From: an uncultured Aquitalea sp.
GTDB lineage: Bacteria; Pseudomonadota; Gammaproteobacteria; Burkholderiales; Chromobacteriaceae
NCBI RefSeq assembly: GCF_945957525.1
Contig: NZ_CAMFLA010000026.1
Span: 1 to 53,334 of the forward strand
Reading direction: 5' to 3'
Length of the DNA: 53,334 nucleotides
Made by a program: the position numbers and the translations under genes. Shown here piece after piece: positions 8,290 through 15,876 of this stretch (positions within the stretch are counted from its first letter, which is position 1; each line of letters opens with the position of its first letter). The notes beneath the pieces were generated by a model. That model saw nothing but the letters and a program-made list of their open reading frames with translations. It searched no databases and was not told the DNA's origin.

Positions 8290-9840
8290 ATGAAAATCCG
8301 CGCCCAAATCGGCATGGTGCTCAATCTGGACAAGTGCATTGGTTGCCATACCTGCTCTGTCACCTGCAAGAACGTCTGGACCAGTCGCGACGGTATCGAA
8401 TACGCCTGGTTCAACAATGTGGAAAGCAAACCCGGCATCGGTTACCCGAAGGACTGGGAAAATCAGGAAAAATGGCAGGGCGGCTGGGTCCGCAAGCCCA
8501 ACGGCAAGCTGGAACCGCGCCAGGGCGGCAAGATGCGCATTCTCGCCAACATCTTCGCCAACCCGAACCTGCCGGCCATCGACGACTACTACGAGCCGTT
8601 CACTTTCGATTATGAACACCTGCAAAACGCGCCGGAAATGCAGACGCCGCCCACCGCGCGCCCGGTATCGGTGCTGACCGGCAAGAAGATGGACAAGATC
8701 GAATGGGGACCGAACTGGGAGGACGACCTTGGCGGCGAGTTTTCCAAGCGCGCCAAGGACGCCTTGTTCGAAGGCATCCAGAAGGATATGTACTCGGCTT
8801 TTGAAAACACTTTCCTGATGTACCTGCCGCGTTTGTGCGAGCACTGCCTCAACCCGGCTTGCGTGGCGTCCTGTCCTTCCGGCTCCATTTATAAGCGGGA
8901 AGACGACGGCATCGTGCTGATCGATCAGGACAAGTGCCGCGGCTGGCGCATGTGCGTGTCCGGCTGCCCGTACAAGAAGATTTATTACAACTGGACCACC
9001 GGCAAGGCGGAGAAGTGCATCTTCTGCTACCCGCGCATTGAAGCCGGCCAGCCTACCGTCTGCTCGGAAACCTGCGTCGGCCGCATCCGTTATCTGGGCG
9101 TGCTGCTGTACGACGCGGACCGCATCGAAGCCGCCGCCAGCGTGGAAGACCCCAAGAGCCTGTACGAGGCGCAACTGGGCGTGTTCCTGGATCCGCATGC
9201 GCCGGAGGTGTTGGCCGAAGCCCGCAAGCAGGGCATTCCGGAAGCCTGGCTGACCGCCGCGCAGAATTCGCCGGTGTACAAGATGGCCATGGAATGGAAA
9301 GTGGCGTTCCCGCTGCATCCGGAATACCGCACCCTGCCGATGGTGTGGTACATCCCGCCGCTGTCGCCCATCCAGTCGGCCATGGAAAACGGCCTGATTG
9401 GTGAAAACGGCATCATTCCGGACGTGAAAGACCTGCGCATCCCTATCCGCTATCTGGCCAACCTGCTGACCGCTGGCAAGGAAGAGCCGGTGCTCAAGGC
9501 GCTGGAAACCATGGTGGCCATGCGGCGCTACATGCGCAAGAAGAGCGTGGAAAAGGTGGTGGACGAGACCACGCTCAAGGGAACGCACCTCAAGGCCGAG
9601 CAAGTGGAAGAGATGTACCAGATCATGGCCATCGCCAATTACGAAGACCGTTTCGTGATTCCGTCCAGCCACAAGGAAATGGTGGAAAACACCTTCGACG
9701 ACAAAGCGTCCTGCGGCTTCAGCTTCGGCAACGGCTGCTCGGACGGCGTGTCCGAGCCCAGCCTGTTCGGCAAGAAGAAGGCCACCCCCATCGTGTTCCA
9801 CGACCTGCGGCGCGACCGCAAGGCCAACGCCGGCCAGTAA
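8290..9840 (+). CDS. narH: Respiratory nitrate reductase, beta subunit NarH
   Basis: A 516-residue iron-sulfur subunit that carries electrons from NarI haem to NarG. Four cysteine clusters are visible: CIGCHTCSVTC near residue 16, CEHCLNPACVASCP, CRGWRMCVSGCP (the tryptophan marks the [3Fe-4S] cluster site), and CIFCYPR...CSETCVGR. The ATG at 8290 follows AAGGAGAG; the frame is open back to 8221 through the narG end, but homology starts with MKIRAQIGMVLNLDKC. It lies 65 bases after narG. Confidence 0.97.
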   Translation: MKIRAQIGMVLNLDKCIGCHTCSVTCKNVWTSRDGIEYAWFNNVESKPGIGYPKDWENQEKWQGGWVRKPNGKLEPRQGGKMRILANIFANPNLPAIDDYYEPFTFDYEHLQNAPEMQTPPTARPVSVLTGKKMDKIEWGPNWEDDLGGEFSKRAKDALFEGIQKDMYSAFENTFLMYLPRLCEHCLNPACVASCPSGSIYKREDDGIVLIDQDKCRGWRMCVSGCPYKKIYYNWTTGKAEKCIFCYPRIEAGQPTVCSETCVGRIRYLGVLLYDADRIEAAASVEDPKSLYEAQLGVFLDPHAPEVLAEARKQGIPEAWLTAAQNSPVYKMAMEWKVAFPLHPEYRTLPMVWYIPPLSPIQSAMENGLIGENGIIPDVKDLRIPIRYLANLLTAGKEEPVLKALETMVAMRRYMRKKSVEKVVDETTLKGTHLKAEQVEEMYQIMAIANYEDRFVIPSSHKEMVENTFDDKASCGFSFGNGCSDGVSEPSLFGKKKATPIVFHDLRRDRKANAGQ

Positions 9841-9858
9841 GCCCGAGAAGGAGCAATC

Positions 9859-10500
9859 ATGTCACTCTACAAAGCCCTGTCCGTGCTGCTGTGCTACCCG
9901 GAGCCGGAGCTGATCGACGCCATCGACGATGTGCGGGACCTGCTGGCGGACAGCCCCACGGCGGCCGCCATGCTGGAGCCTTTGCTGCTGACGCTGGAAG
10001 GCGGCGACCTCATCAGCCTGCAAGAACGTTATGTGCAGACCTTCGACCGCAACCCTTCCCAGTCGCTGCACCTGTTCGAGCACATCCACGGCGAAGACCG
10101 CTCGCGCGGTCAGGCCATGGTGGACCTGATCGAGGAGTATCGCCGTCACGATTTCGAACCGGTGACGCACGAACTGCCGGACTATGTGCCGCTGTTTCTG
10201 GAGTTCCTGTCCATTTGCGAACCCGGTGAAGCGGGCCGCTTGCTGGGCGACGCCATTCACGTGCTGGCCCATGTGGGCCAGAAACTGCGCGAGAGCCTGT
10301 CGCCCTATGCCGGGGTGATGGATGTGCTGGTGTGGTTGTCGCCGGTGGCACCGGAGCCCTTGTCCGTGCCGCCGGTGCGCGATATGGACGAGATGCTGGA
10401 AACCTTTGGCCCCGGCGCCGACGGCGTCGAGCCGCTGCTCAAGCCCGCCATGCCGGCCATCGCTCCCGTCAACTTCTACCCGTCCCGGCCGCGTGCCTGA
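9859..10500 (+). CDS. narJ: Nitrate reductase assembly chaperone NarJ
   Basis: A 213-residue all-helical TorD/NarJ-family chaperone that binds apo-NarG, helps insert the molybdenum cofactor, and controls membrane attachment. Recognisable features are the opening LYKALSVLLCYPEPELIDAI and the family stretch YVQTFDRNPSQSLHLFEHIHGEDRSRGQAMVDL, then HELPDYVPLFLEFLS. The ribosome-binding site AAGGAG lies 18 bases after narH. A repeat word sits between it and narI. Confidence 0.95.
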   Translation: MSLYKALSVLLCYPEPELIDAIDDVRDLLADSPTAAAMLEPLLLTLEGGDLISLQERYVQTFDRNPSQSLHLFEHIHGEDRSRGQAMVDLIEEYRRHDFEPVTHELPDYVPLFLEFLSICEPGEAGRLLGDAIHVLAHVGQKLRESLSPYAGVMDVLVWLSPVAPEPLSVPPVRDMDEMLETFGPGADGVEPLLKPAMPAIAPVNFYPSRPRA

Positions 10501-10512
10501 CCGACACCCGAC

Positions 10513-10526
10513 CTTCGGCCAACCTT
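10513..10526 (+). repeat. Repeated 14-mer CTTCGGCCAACCTT between narJ and narI
   Basis: A perfect copy, 13 bases after the narJ stop codon and inside the narGHJI operon. It lengthens the otherwise tight narJ-narI junction to 57 bases. It cannot be a transcription stop here, since narI must be co-expressed. Confidence 0.75.
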
Positions 10527-10557
10527 GCGGCGGCCGGAGCGGGGAAGGAGAGAAACC

Positions 10558-11244
10558 ATGAGTTACCTGCATCAATTCGTTTTCGGGATTTATCCCTATA
10601 TCGCCCTCAGCATTTTCTTGCTGGGCAGCCTGATCCGCTTCGAGCGCGAGCAGTACAGCTGGAAGAGCGAATCTTCGCAGCTGGTGTACCGCGGCAATCT
10701 GCGGCTGGGCAACATCCTGTTTCATATTGGCGTGCTGGGCCTGTTCTTTGGCCATCTGGTGGGCCTGCTCACGCCGGTGGCGGTGTGGGACGCGCTGGGT
10801 GTGAGTCACAGCTTCAAGCAGGTGTTCGCCATGAGCGCGGGCGGTGTGATGGGCAGCTTGGCGCTGATCGGCCTGCTCATCCTGTTGCATCGTCGTCTGA
10901 GCAACGACAGGCTGGCGGCTAACACCACCTGGCGCGACAAACTGGTGTTGCTGTGGATTCTGGCTACGCTGTTGCTGGGCCTGTCCACCATCTTCGTGTC
11001 CGCCCAGCATCTGGACGGCCATGAAATGGTGCTGCTGATGAGCTGGGCGCAGCATGTGGTCACCTTCCGCGGCGATGCGGCGCAATTCATCGTCGAGGCG
11101 TCCTGGGTATTCAAGCTGCACCTCTTTATGGGCATGAGCCTGTTCGTGATTTTCCCCTTCACGCGGCTGGTGCATGTGTGGAGCGGCTTCGGCGCCGCAG
11201 CCTACCTTGGCCGCGCCTGGCAGTTGGTACGCCCGCGCGCCTGA
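10558..11244 (+). CDS. narI: Respiratory nitrate reductase, gamma subunit NarI
   Basis: A 228-residue membrane cytochrome with five helices and two b haems that takes electrons from quinol and anchors NarGH. The opening FGIYPYIALSIFLLGSLIRFEREQYSWKSES is typical, as are histidines in FHIGVLGLFFGH and the late FKLHLFMGMSLFVIFPFTRLVHVWS helix, which supply haem ligands. The ATG at 10558 has a GGAGAG site; the frame is open from 10525 without homology. It ends the operon, and a terminator follows 23 bases later. Confidence 0.96.
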   Translation: MSYLHQFVFGIYPYIALSIFLLGSLIRFEREQYSWKSESSQLVYRGNLRLGNILFHIGVLGLFFGHLVGLLTPVAVWDALGVSHSFKQVFAMSAGGVMGSLALIGLLILLHRRLSNDRLAANTTWRDKLVLLWILATLLLGLSTIFVSAQHLDGHEMVLLMSWAQHVVTFRGDAAQFIVEASWVFKLHLFMGMSLFVIFPFTRLVHVWSGFGAAAYLGRAWQLVRPRA

Positions 11245-11267
11245 GGCTGATTGGCTTGCTCAAGCAG

Positions 11268-11298
11268 AACACCCCCCGTAATGCGGGGGGTGTTTTTT
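11268..11298 (+). terminator. Intrinsic terminator of narGHJI
   Basis: Stem AACACCCCCC / GGGGGGTGTT with a short loop, followed by six T residues. It is convergent with the reverse-strand cluster whose last gene ends at 11314. Confidence 0.9.
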
Positions 11299-11313
11299 GC
11301 GCTTTCGTGGCGG

Positions 11314-11679
11314 CTACCCGCCGCGCCGCTTGAGCAGCGCAGCGCACAGGCATTGCCATTCCTCGCGGAAATAGCAACGGCAACAGAGAGTCAGCACCTG
11401 CTGACGCAGGCGGGCAAGGTGGGAGCGGCGGCTGCGCGTTTGCATGGCGGTGATGCCCGTGCTCAGGGATTCTGCGTCGAAGCCGCTCCATACCGGAGGC
11501 ACCGGCGTCAGCAGATTGCTGCCGCAGTAGGGCGCTACCTCCTGAAACAGTATTTCTTCAATCAGCGCTTCCGGCAGGCCATCCAAGGCAGCGGCGATGT
11601 CGTCGTAGTCGATGTCATTGTCGACGAAAAGCCCGGACAGGGCTTCCCATGCTTGGGGTCGGTTTGCGGCAGCGGTCAT
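11314..11679 (-). CDS. DUF7079-like small protein
   Basis: A 121-residue soluble protein. Its core, WEALSGLFVDNDIDYDDIAAAL followed by ALIEEILFQEVAPYCGSNLLTPVPPVWSGFD, matches the pattern I associate with DUF7079 (acidic early helix, then a conserved DEV-P-C-NLL-stretch). Function unknown. The C-terminus is rich in Arg and Cys (LCCRCYF). The start at 11679 has an AAGGAT site about 12 bases upstream. It lies 67 bases after the DUF4166 gene on the same strand, so it may be the last gene of that cluster or a separate unit. Confidence 0.7.
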   Translation of the reverse strand: MTAAANRPQAWEALSGLFVDNDIDYDDIAAALDGLPEALIEEILFQEVAPYCGSNLLTPVPPVWSGFDAESLSTGITAMQTRSRRSHLARLRQQVLTLCCRCYFREEWQCLCAALLKRRGG

Positions 11680-11746
11680 GAGGGCAGATCCTTGGTATCC
11701 GCAGCGCCAGCGCCTCGTTTGGCCGCGGGGCTGGTGCGAGTTAGCG

Positions 11747-12376
11747 TTAATGGCTTCCGGCGGCGTCAGGCATGACGGTATTGTCCTTGCCGCTTGTGCC
11801 GGCGGCAAGGCGGGTATGGAAGACGCCCGAGTAACGGTAGATTTGTCCGAACAGCGGATGGGTGAGGCGGAAATCCATAGCGAAGCTGTCCGTGCCCCGC
11901 GCGGTTTCCTCGATGGTGGTGTGGCCCAGCACCAGGCATTCCGGCAGCGTGAGGCGGAGCCGCCCAAGTCGCAGCACATAGCAACAGCCGGCGTAGTGCA
12001 GGCGTCCTTCTCGCACTGTTGGCCGCATGCGCAGCGCGAGAAAGCGGTTGACGTACTCTTCCACCTCGCCGCTTGCCAGCGGCAGCCACTGGCTGTTGAA
12101 GGTTTTGACCACGCCGTTGGGCAGGGCGATGCGGCGTTGCCAGTATTGCCGGCCATCGCGCATTTCCTTGCGCACCTCGGTGGCGAGCCCGCGCCCTCGT
12201 TGATTGACGAGCGCGCCCAGTGCGTAGAGCAGGCTCAGCGGTGTTTGCATCCACACTGGGTAGTCGATATCCAGATGACCATGGTCGATGCAGGCTTCGC
12301 CGGCGTAGTGGGCTTGCAGGGCGGGCGGCAGTTTTGCCCAGTCCTCCGCCAGTGCGATTTGCATGGGACTTTTCAT
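11747..12376 (-). CDS. DUF4166 domain protein
   Basis: A 209-residue soluble protein spanning one DUF4166 domain: an early LPPALQAHY, a central GVVKTFNSQW and EYVNRFLALRM, and the ending RLTHPLFGQIYRYSGVF. In many bacteria this domain is fused to or encoded beside NAD-binding epimerase or saccharopine-dehydrogenase-like proteins, as here. Its reaction is unknown. The start overlaps the stop of the preceding DUF2269 gene by one base (TGATG), indicating translational coupling. The longer open frame upstream is the antisense or frame shadow of the DUF2269 gene. Confidence 0.8.
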   Translation of the reverse strand: MKSPMQIALAEDWAKLPPALQAHYAGEACIDHGHLDIDYPVWMQTPLSLLYALGALVNQRGRGLATEVRKEMRDGRQYWQRRIALPNGVVKTFNSQWLPLASGEVEEYVNRFLALRMRPTVREGRLHYAGCCYVLRLGRLRLTLPECLVLGHTTIEETARGTDSFAMDFRLTHPLFGQIYRYSGVFHTRLAAGTSGKDNTVMPDAAGSH

Positions 12377-12852
12377 CAGAGTGCTCCCGGAATGTGTTTG
12401 TTTACCATCATGAACACCACCGCCAGCATGGCGATGAAGGCCGGCACGCCCAAGCAGAACCAGAGGCGGGCATAGCAGTGGTAGTGCGCGGGCAGGGGCT
12501 GCCCATCGCACAGGGCTTTGGCCGACAGGTCGCGCATACGGATCTGCAGCCACACCACCGGCAGCCAGCAAACGCCGGCCAGCGCATACAGCGCCAGCGA
12601 GGCGGCAACCCAGGGCGTGGCCAGCGGCAATCCCAGTTGCGACACCATCCACCAGCCGCTAAGGGGCTGAAACAGCACGGTAGGCGTGGTGAACAGCCAG
12701 TCGGCCAACACCACATGGCGGTTGGTGACGGCAATGGTTTCCAGCTGGCCGGAGCGGTCCGCCATCCATTTGTAGAAAGCGCTGCCCAAACCGGTGCCGA
12801 ACAGCAGCACCATGCTGAGAATGTGCAGCGTCTTGATATCCAGATAGTTCAT
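12376..12852 (-). CDS. DUF2269-type membrane protein
   Basis: A 158-residue protein with about four hydrophobic helices: LHILSMVLLFGTGLGSAFYKWMADRS at the start, a second and third around residues 50-100, and a last helix LWFCLGVPAFIAMLAVVFMMV. The early H-SM-L-GTGLG motif and the fourth-helix G-PAF are typical of DUF2269. It is coupled at both ends: its ATG overlaps the epimerase stop and its stop overlaps the DUF4166 start. Function unknown; a conserved early His could bind haem or metal, but this is speculation. Confidence 0.8.
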   Translation of the reverse strand: MNYLDIKTLHILSMVLLFGTGLGSAFYKWMADRSGQLETIAVTNRHVVLADWLFTTPTVLFQPLSGWWMVSQLGLPLATPWVAASLALYALAGVCWLPVVWLQIRMRDLSAKALCDGQPLPAHYHCYARLWFCLGVPAFIAMLAVVFMMVNKHIPGAL

Positions 12853-13703
12853 GCGGGTACTCCTTCGTTCATGGCGCAGGCTGGCAGCGGCGGCTGCGGC
12901 GCTCTGCCCAGCAGTTGTCTGAGCGGCCCGATGTCGGCACAGCTGCCGGCCTGCAGCATGTCGAGCGCATCGGGCTGCAACAGGGGAGACAAGCCTTTGC
13001 CCAGCAGACAGGCGGCGCGGCATAGCGAGAGCGGCAACGGGCAGAAGCGGGCGTCGCCCAGCCCCTCGGCGCGGCGCAAGGCTTGCAGCCAGCCTGCCAG
13101 CGTAAAGCGGGCAGGCCCGGCCACCTCGATGACCCGGCGGGGGGCTTGCGTCTCCAGCGTCAAGAGGGTCGCCATGGCGACATCGTCCACATGCACCGGC
13201 TGCACGGCTTGCTGGCCGTCTCCCGGCAGCGGAATCAGCGGTAGCCGCGCCAGGCGCCGGAGCAGACCGGCACTGGCGCCGCCTGCGCCCTCTACCAGCG
13301 ATGGCCGCAATACCATCCACGCCAGCGGCAGGTGTTGCAGCGCGGCGTCGGCCTGTCCCTTGCTGCGCAGAAAGGGCGTGTCGGCATCACCGCGCGCTCC
13401 CAGCGCCGATATCTGCGTGACCCGCGCGACGCCGTGTTCAGCGCATGCTTGAAACAGTGCAACGGGAGCGGCGGTGTGGATCTCTTCGAACCGGGCCGTG
13501 CGGCAGGCGGAGAAAATGCCGACGCAATTGATGGCGGCGTCCATTTCCTTTAGCCAGGGACGCCACTGCTGCGGGCGAGTCATGGCGGCAAAATCGCAGC
13601 CATGACGGCGGGAGGCGGGCCGGACCCGGTGGCCGGCGGCTGTCAGCAGGGTCAAGAGGCGGCAGCCGATGAAGCCGTCAGCGCCGGTGAGGAGAATGTT
13701 CAT
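12849..13703 (-). CDS. NAD(P)-binding epimerase-like protein (NDUFA9/atypical SDR type)
   Basis: A 284-residue protein with a Rossmann fold opening, MNILLTGADGFIG, whose glycines 7, 10 and 13 bind the dinucleotide. This is followed by AINCVGIFS and ISALGARGDADTPFLRSKGQAD, the latter replacing the usual YxxxK catalytic pair, as in atypical SDR proteins related to complex I subunit NDUFA9. Enzymatic activity is therefore uncertain. Start and stop overlap both neighbours by four bases (ATGA), so the four genes are one translationally coupled unit. Together with DUF2269 and DUF4166 it may act on a membrane lipid or quinone-like substrate; this is inference from co-occurrence only. Confidence 0.85.
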   Translation of the reverse strand: MNILLTGADGFIGCRLLTLLTAAGHRVRPASRRHGCDFAAMTRPQQWRPWLKEMDAAINCVGIFSACRTARFEEIHTAAPVALFQACAEHGVARVTQISALGARGDADTPFLRSKGQADAALQHLPLAWMVLRPSLVEGAGGASAGLLRRLARLPLIPLPGDGQQAVQPVHVDDVAMATLLTLETQAPRRVIEVAGPARFTLAGWLQALRRAEGLGDARFCPLPLSLCRAACLLGKGLSPLLQPDALDMLQAGSCADIGPLRQLLGRAPQPPLPACAMNEGVPA

Positions 13704-14065
13704 GCCGCGCGCTCCTGCGAAGCTGCTGTTTCCGGCAACTTGCCGGGGGCGGCGATAAAACGGTCGATATGGCGCTTGATGTTGAACAGGCCCAGCAGCA
13801 GGCCACCCAGAATGGACAGCAGGCTGATGCGCAGATTGTTCATGGCGTCGGCGTCGTGGAACAACCAGTCGGCGATGATCAGCAGCACCAGCGGCGCCAG
13901 CGCAAGGCTGAGCCGGGTGTAGTCCAGCCAGAAGGCCGCGGCGGCTTCATCCGGGCACAAGCGCAGCAGCAAACCGCGCAGGTGGCGCAGCAGAATCCGG
14001 ATGACGACGGCGCTGATGCCAAGGCTCAGCGCGCACTTGAGGGCGAAGGGAAGGATGTCGTTCAT
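13700..14065 (-). CDS. Small membrane protein of unknown function
   Basis: A 121-residue protein with three hydrophobic segments: FALKCALSLGISAVVIRILL, LSLALAPLVLLIIADWLF and ISLLSILGGLLLGLFNI. It has a basic loop RHLRGLLLRL and a polar C-terminal tail. The start at 14065 follows AAGGAG; eleven further codons upstream lack a site. It is the first gene of the coupled cluster and lies 117 bases below the AraC regulator. No family recognised. Confidence 0.75.
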   Translation of the reverse strand: MNDILPFALKCALSLGISAVVIRILLRHLRGLLLRLCPDEAAAAFWLDYTRLSLALAPLVLLIIADWLFHDADAMNNLRISLLSILGGLLLGLFNIKRHIDRFIAAPGKLPETAASQERAA

Positions 14066-14181
14066 GATGGGCTCCTTGGTGTGTTTCGGAGCCCTCATGA
14101 TGGTTTCGGCGGAAGGATGAAACCTCCGCTTGGTTCAAACCGAAGCTTTTTTTTGCTCCGGAATGATAAATACGGAGCGGA

Positions 14182-15207
14182 TCATGCTGATTTCGGCGCA
14201 CCGTGCAGCTTGCGGTATGCACCCGGCGTCATGCCCTGCACCTCGCGGAATGCCTCGTAGAAATTGGATTGCGAGGCAAAGCCCACGCTCAAGCCCACGG
14301 ACAGCACGGAGGCGGATGGCTCCGCCAGCAACATGGCGCAGGCGGCTGCCACGCGCTGTTCCCGCAAGTAACGGGAGAAGCCCTTGGCCATCCTTGAGTT
14401 GAGCAATTCCGACAGCTGATGCGCGCTGAGGTCCAGCCGCCCGGCCAGTGTGGTCAGGCTGAGTTCGGCATCCTGATAAAGGTGCTGGTCCCGCATCAGT
14501 TGTTCCAGCTTCGCCAGCGCGCCGGCGCAATCCACATTGCCCAGCGTGCTGGTTTGATAAGCCTCGCTGGCGGCATCTGCGACCGCCTCTTGCACATCGG
14601 GACGCAGCCCCAGCATCAGCTGCGCCAGCCACAGCGCCGCGCCGATGGCGCTGGCGTACAGGGCGAAGAAAGTGTCGCGCGGCAGGGCGGCAGGCAGCAG
14701 GGCGCAGAGCGCCACGGCGGCGGCAATCAACATCACGCCGCCGGTCAGCGCAAGCTCGCGCTGGAAACGCTCGCGCTCGGCGCGCAAGCGATACACCGAG
14801 CGGGCAAACCACAGCAGGTAACCCATGCCGGCGACAAAGGCGAGGGGGAATGCCAACGGGAACGGCAGCAGCGCGCCCACAAGCACGGGCAAGGCGTGCG
14901 GCAGCCTGCTCAGCGGTGTGCCGCTGTCCAGCGAAGGGTGCAGCAGGGGGTGACTGTAGAGATAAAAGCACGGCGCTGCCGCAAAAAGGGCGGCGCGGTA
15001 GAGCGGCGAGGCCAGCCAGCCCGGCTGGCCCAGCAGCAGGCCGGCATTGGCGGCTTGCAGCGCCGATAAGGCCAGCAACAGCAGCAGGCCCATGTAGCGA
15101 GAGTGGGGATGGTCTGGGTAGCTGCCGGCGCGGAAATGCGTCAGCGCCAGCAACAGGCAGCTGAACAGAGAGTAGCCGGCCAGCAGCAGGCCGCAAGCGA
15201 TGATCAT
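14182..15207 (-). CDS. AraC-family regulator with N-terminal membrane domain
   Basis: A 341-residue protein. The first about 200 residues contain roughly seven hydrophobic helices, arranged like the 7TM sensor modules fused to some AraC regulators. The C-terminal 100 residues are the double helix-turn-helix DNA-binding domain: SLTTLAGRLDLSAHQLSELLNSRMAKGFSRYLREQRV, then SVGLSVGFASQSNFYEAFREVQGMTPGAYRKLH. It lies just upstream of the small-membrane-protein/SDR/DUF2269/DUF4166 cluster on the same strand and is its likely activator, responding to a signal at the membrane. The ligand is unknown. Confidence 0.88.
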   Translation of the reverse strand: MIIACGLLLAGYSLFSCLLLALTHFRAGSYPDHPHSRYMGLLLLLALSALQAANAGLLLGQPGWLASPLYRAALFAAAPCFYLYSHPLLHPSLDSGTPLSRLPHALPVLVGALLPFPLAFPLAFVAGMGYLLWFARSVYRLRAERERFQRELALTGGVMLIAAAVALCALLPAALPRDTFFALYASAIGAALWLAQLMLGLRPDVQEAVADAASEAYQTSTLGNVDCAGALAKLEQLMRDQHLYQDAELSLTTLAGRLDLSAHQLSELLNSRMAKGFSRYLREQRVAAACAMLLAEPSASVLSVGLSVGFASQSNFYEAFREVQGMTPGAYRKLHGAPKSA

Positions 15208-15281
15208 GAAAACAATGCCGTTTGGGTGAAGCCCGGATTGTAATCGAGCGGGCCGCGCGCGTCATGGGCGCGCAGCCCGCG

Positions 15282-15295
15282 CTTCGGCCAACCTT
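15282..15295 (+). repeat. Repeated 14-mer CTTCGGCCAACCTT upstream of the AraC gene
   Basis: A perfect copy in the 197-base gap between the AraC gene and the cytochrome b561 remnant, preceded by a GC-rich stretch (GGGCGCGCAGCCCGCG). The rest of the gap shows nothing recognisable. Confidence 0.75.
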
Positions 15296-15404
15296 AGGCC
15301 GAGACGAGGCGGGCTACTCTGCGATTAGGGCCAGTTTTTGCGCGGCGCAGGGGCTGAGGCAGCGCTGACAGGGTGCACGACGCGGCGGGTCCAGCGCATG
15401 CGGG

Positions 15405-15690
15405 TCAGCGTGCAGTCCTTGAGGGCGAATGGTGCCAGAGCGCTGCGCAGATGTGCAGCCTCAGCAGGCTGTAGATCAACCAGGCGAGCAGGATGAGCGC
15501 GCGCACGCTGTCGCGCACCAGCACCGGGCTGGCCTCCACCTGGCGCGGGAAGTCAAAACCCAGGCCGGGCATGGGTATGGTCAGCCCCTTGGCGTTGACA
15601 ATGACCCAGCCGCCCATGCAGACGGCCAGCAGCAAGCCGTAAATGGCAAGGTGCGCGGCGTGGACGGCGCGGCGCTGGACGTCGGTGGCG
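15405..15690 (-). pseudogene. Cytochrome b561 remnant (C-terminal part)
   Basis: The reverse-strand translation RRAVHAAHLAIYGLLL, then MGGWVIVNAKGLTIPMPGLGFDFP, then a final helix LIYSLLRLHICAALWHH matches the second half of prokaryotic cytochrome b561 proteins (about 180 residues): conserved HxxHxxxY, the GW...AKG loop and the last haem His helix. The first two helices with the other haem histidines are missing. Homology stops abruptly near 15690, where antisense sequence of a different coding tail begins. A frame of 121 codons happens to stay open across the junction, so a chimeric product is conceivable but would not bind haem normally. Confidence 0.6.
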
Positions 15691-15797
15691 GCGAGCGCGT
15701 CAACAACGCGGGCAAGTCCTTCGAGTACAAGCCCTCTCCGGCGCACTATGAGCCGGGCAAGGGCTCCCACTGGACTGATGCCTGGGTTGCGATGTAA
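15691..15797 (+). pseudogene. Orphan C-terminal coding tail next to the b561 remnant
   Basis: On the forward strand the sequence reads as a natural-looking protein end: ERVNNAGKSFEYKPSPAHY then GKGSHWTDAWVAM and a TAA stop. It begins where the b561 homology on the other strand breaks off. No start codon or ribosome-binding site belongs to it. It looks like the end of a gene whose beginning was deleted when it was joined to b561. I cannot name the parent family. Confidence 0.35.
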
Positions 15798-15876
15798 TTC
15801 CTGAGCTTTGATAAAACCAAAGCCTGAAGCCCCCGGTTCGCGGATGCGGACCGGGGACTTGTCGCATGCCGCCGCG

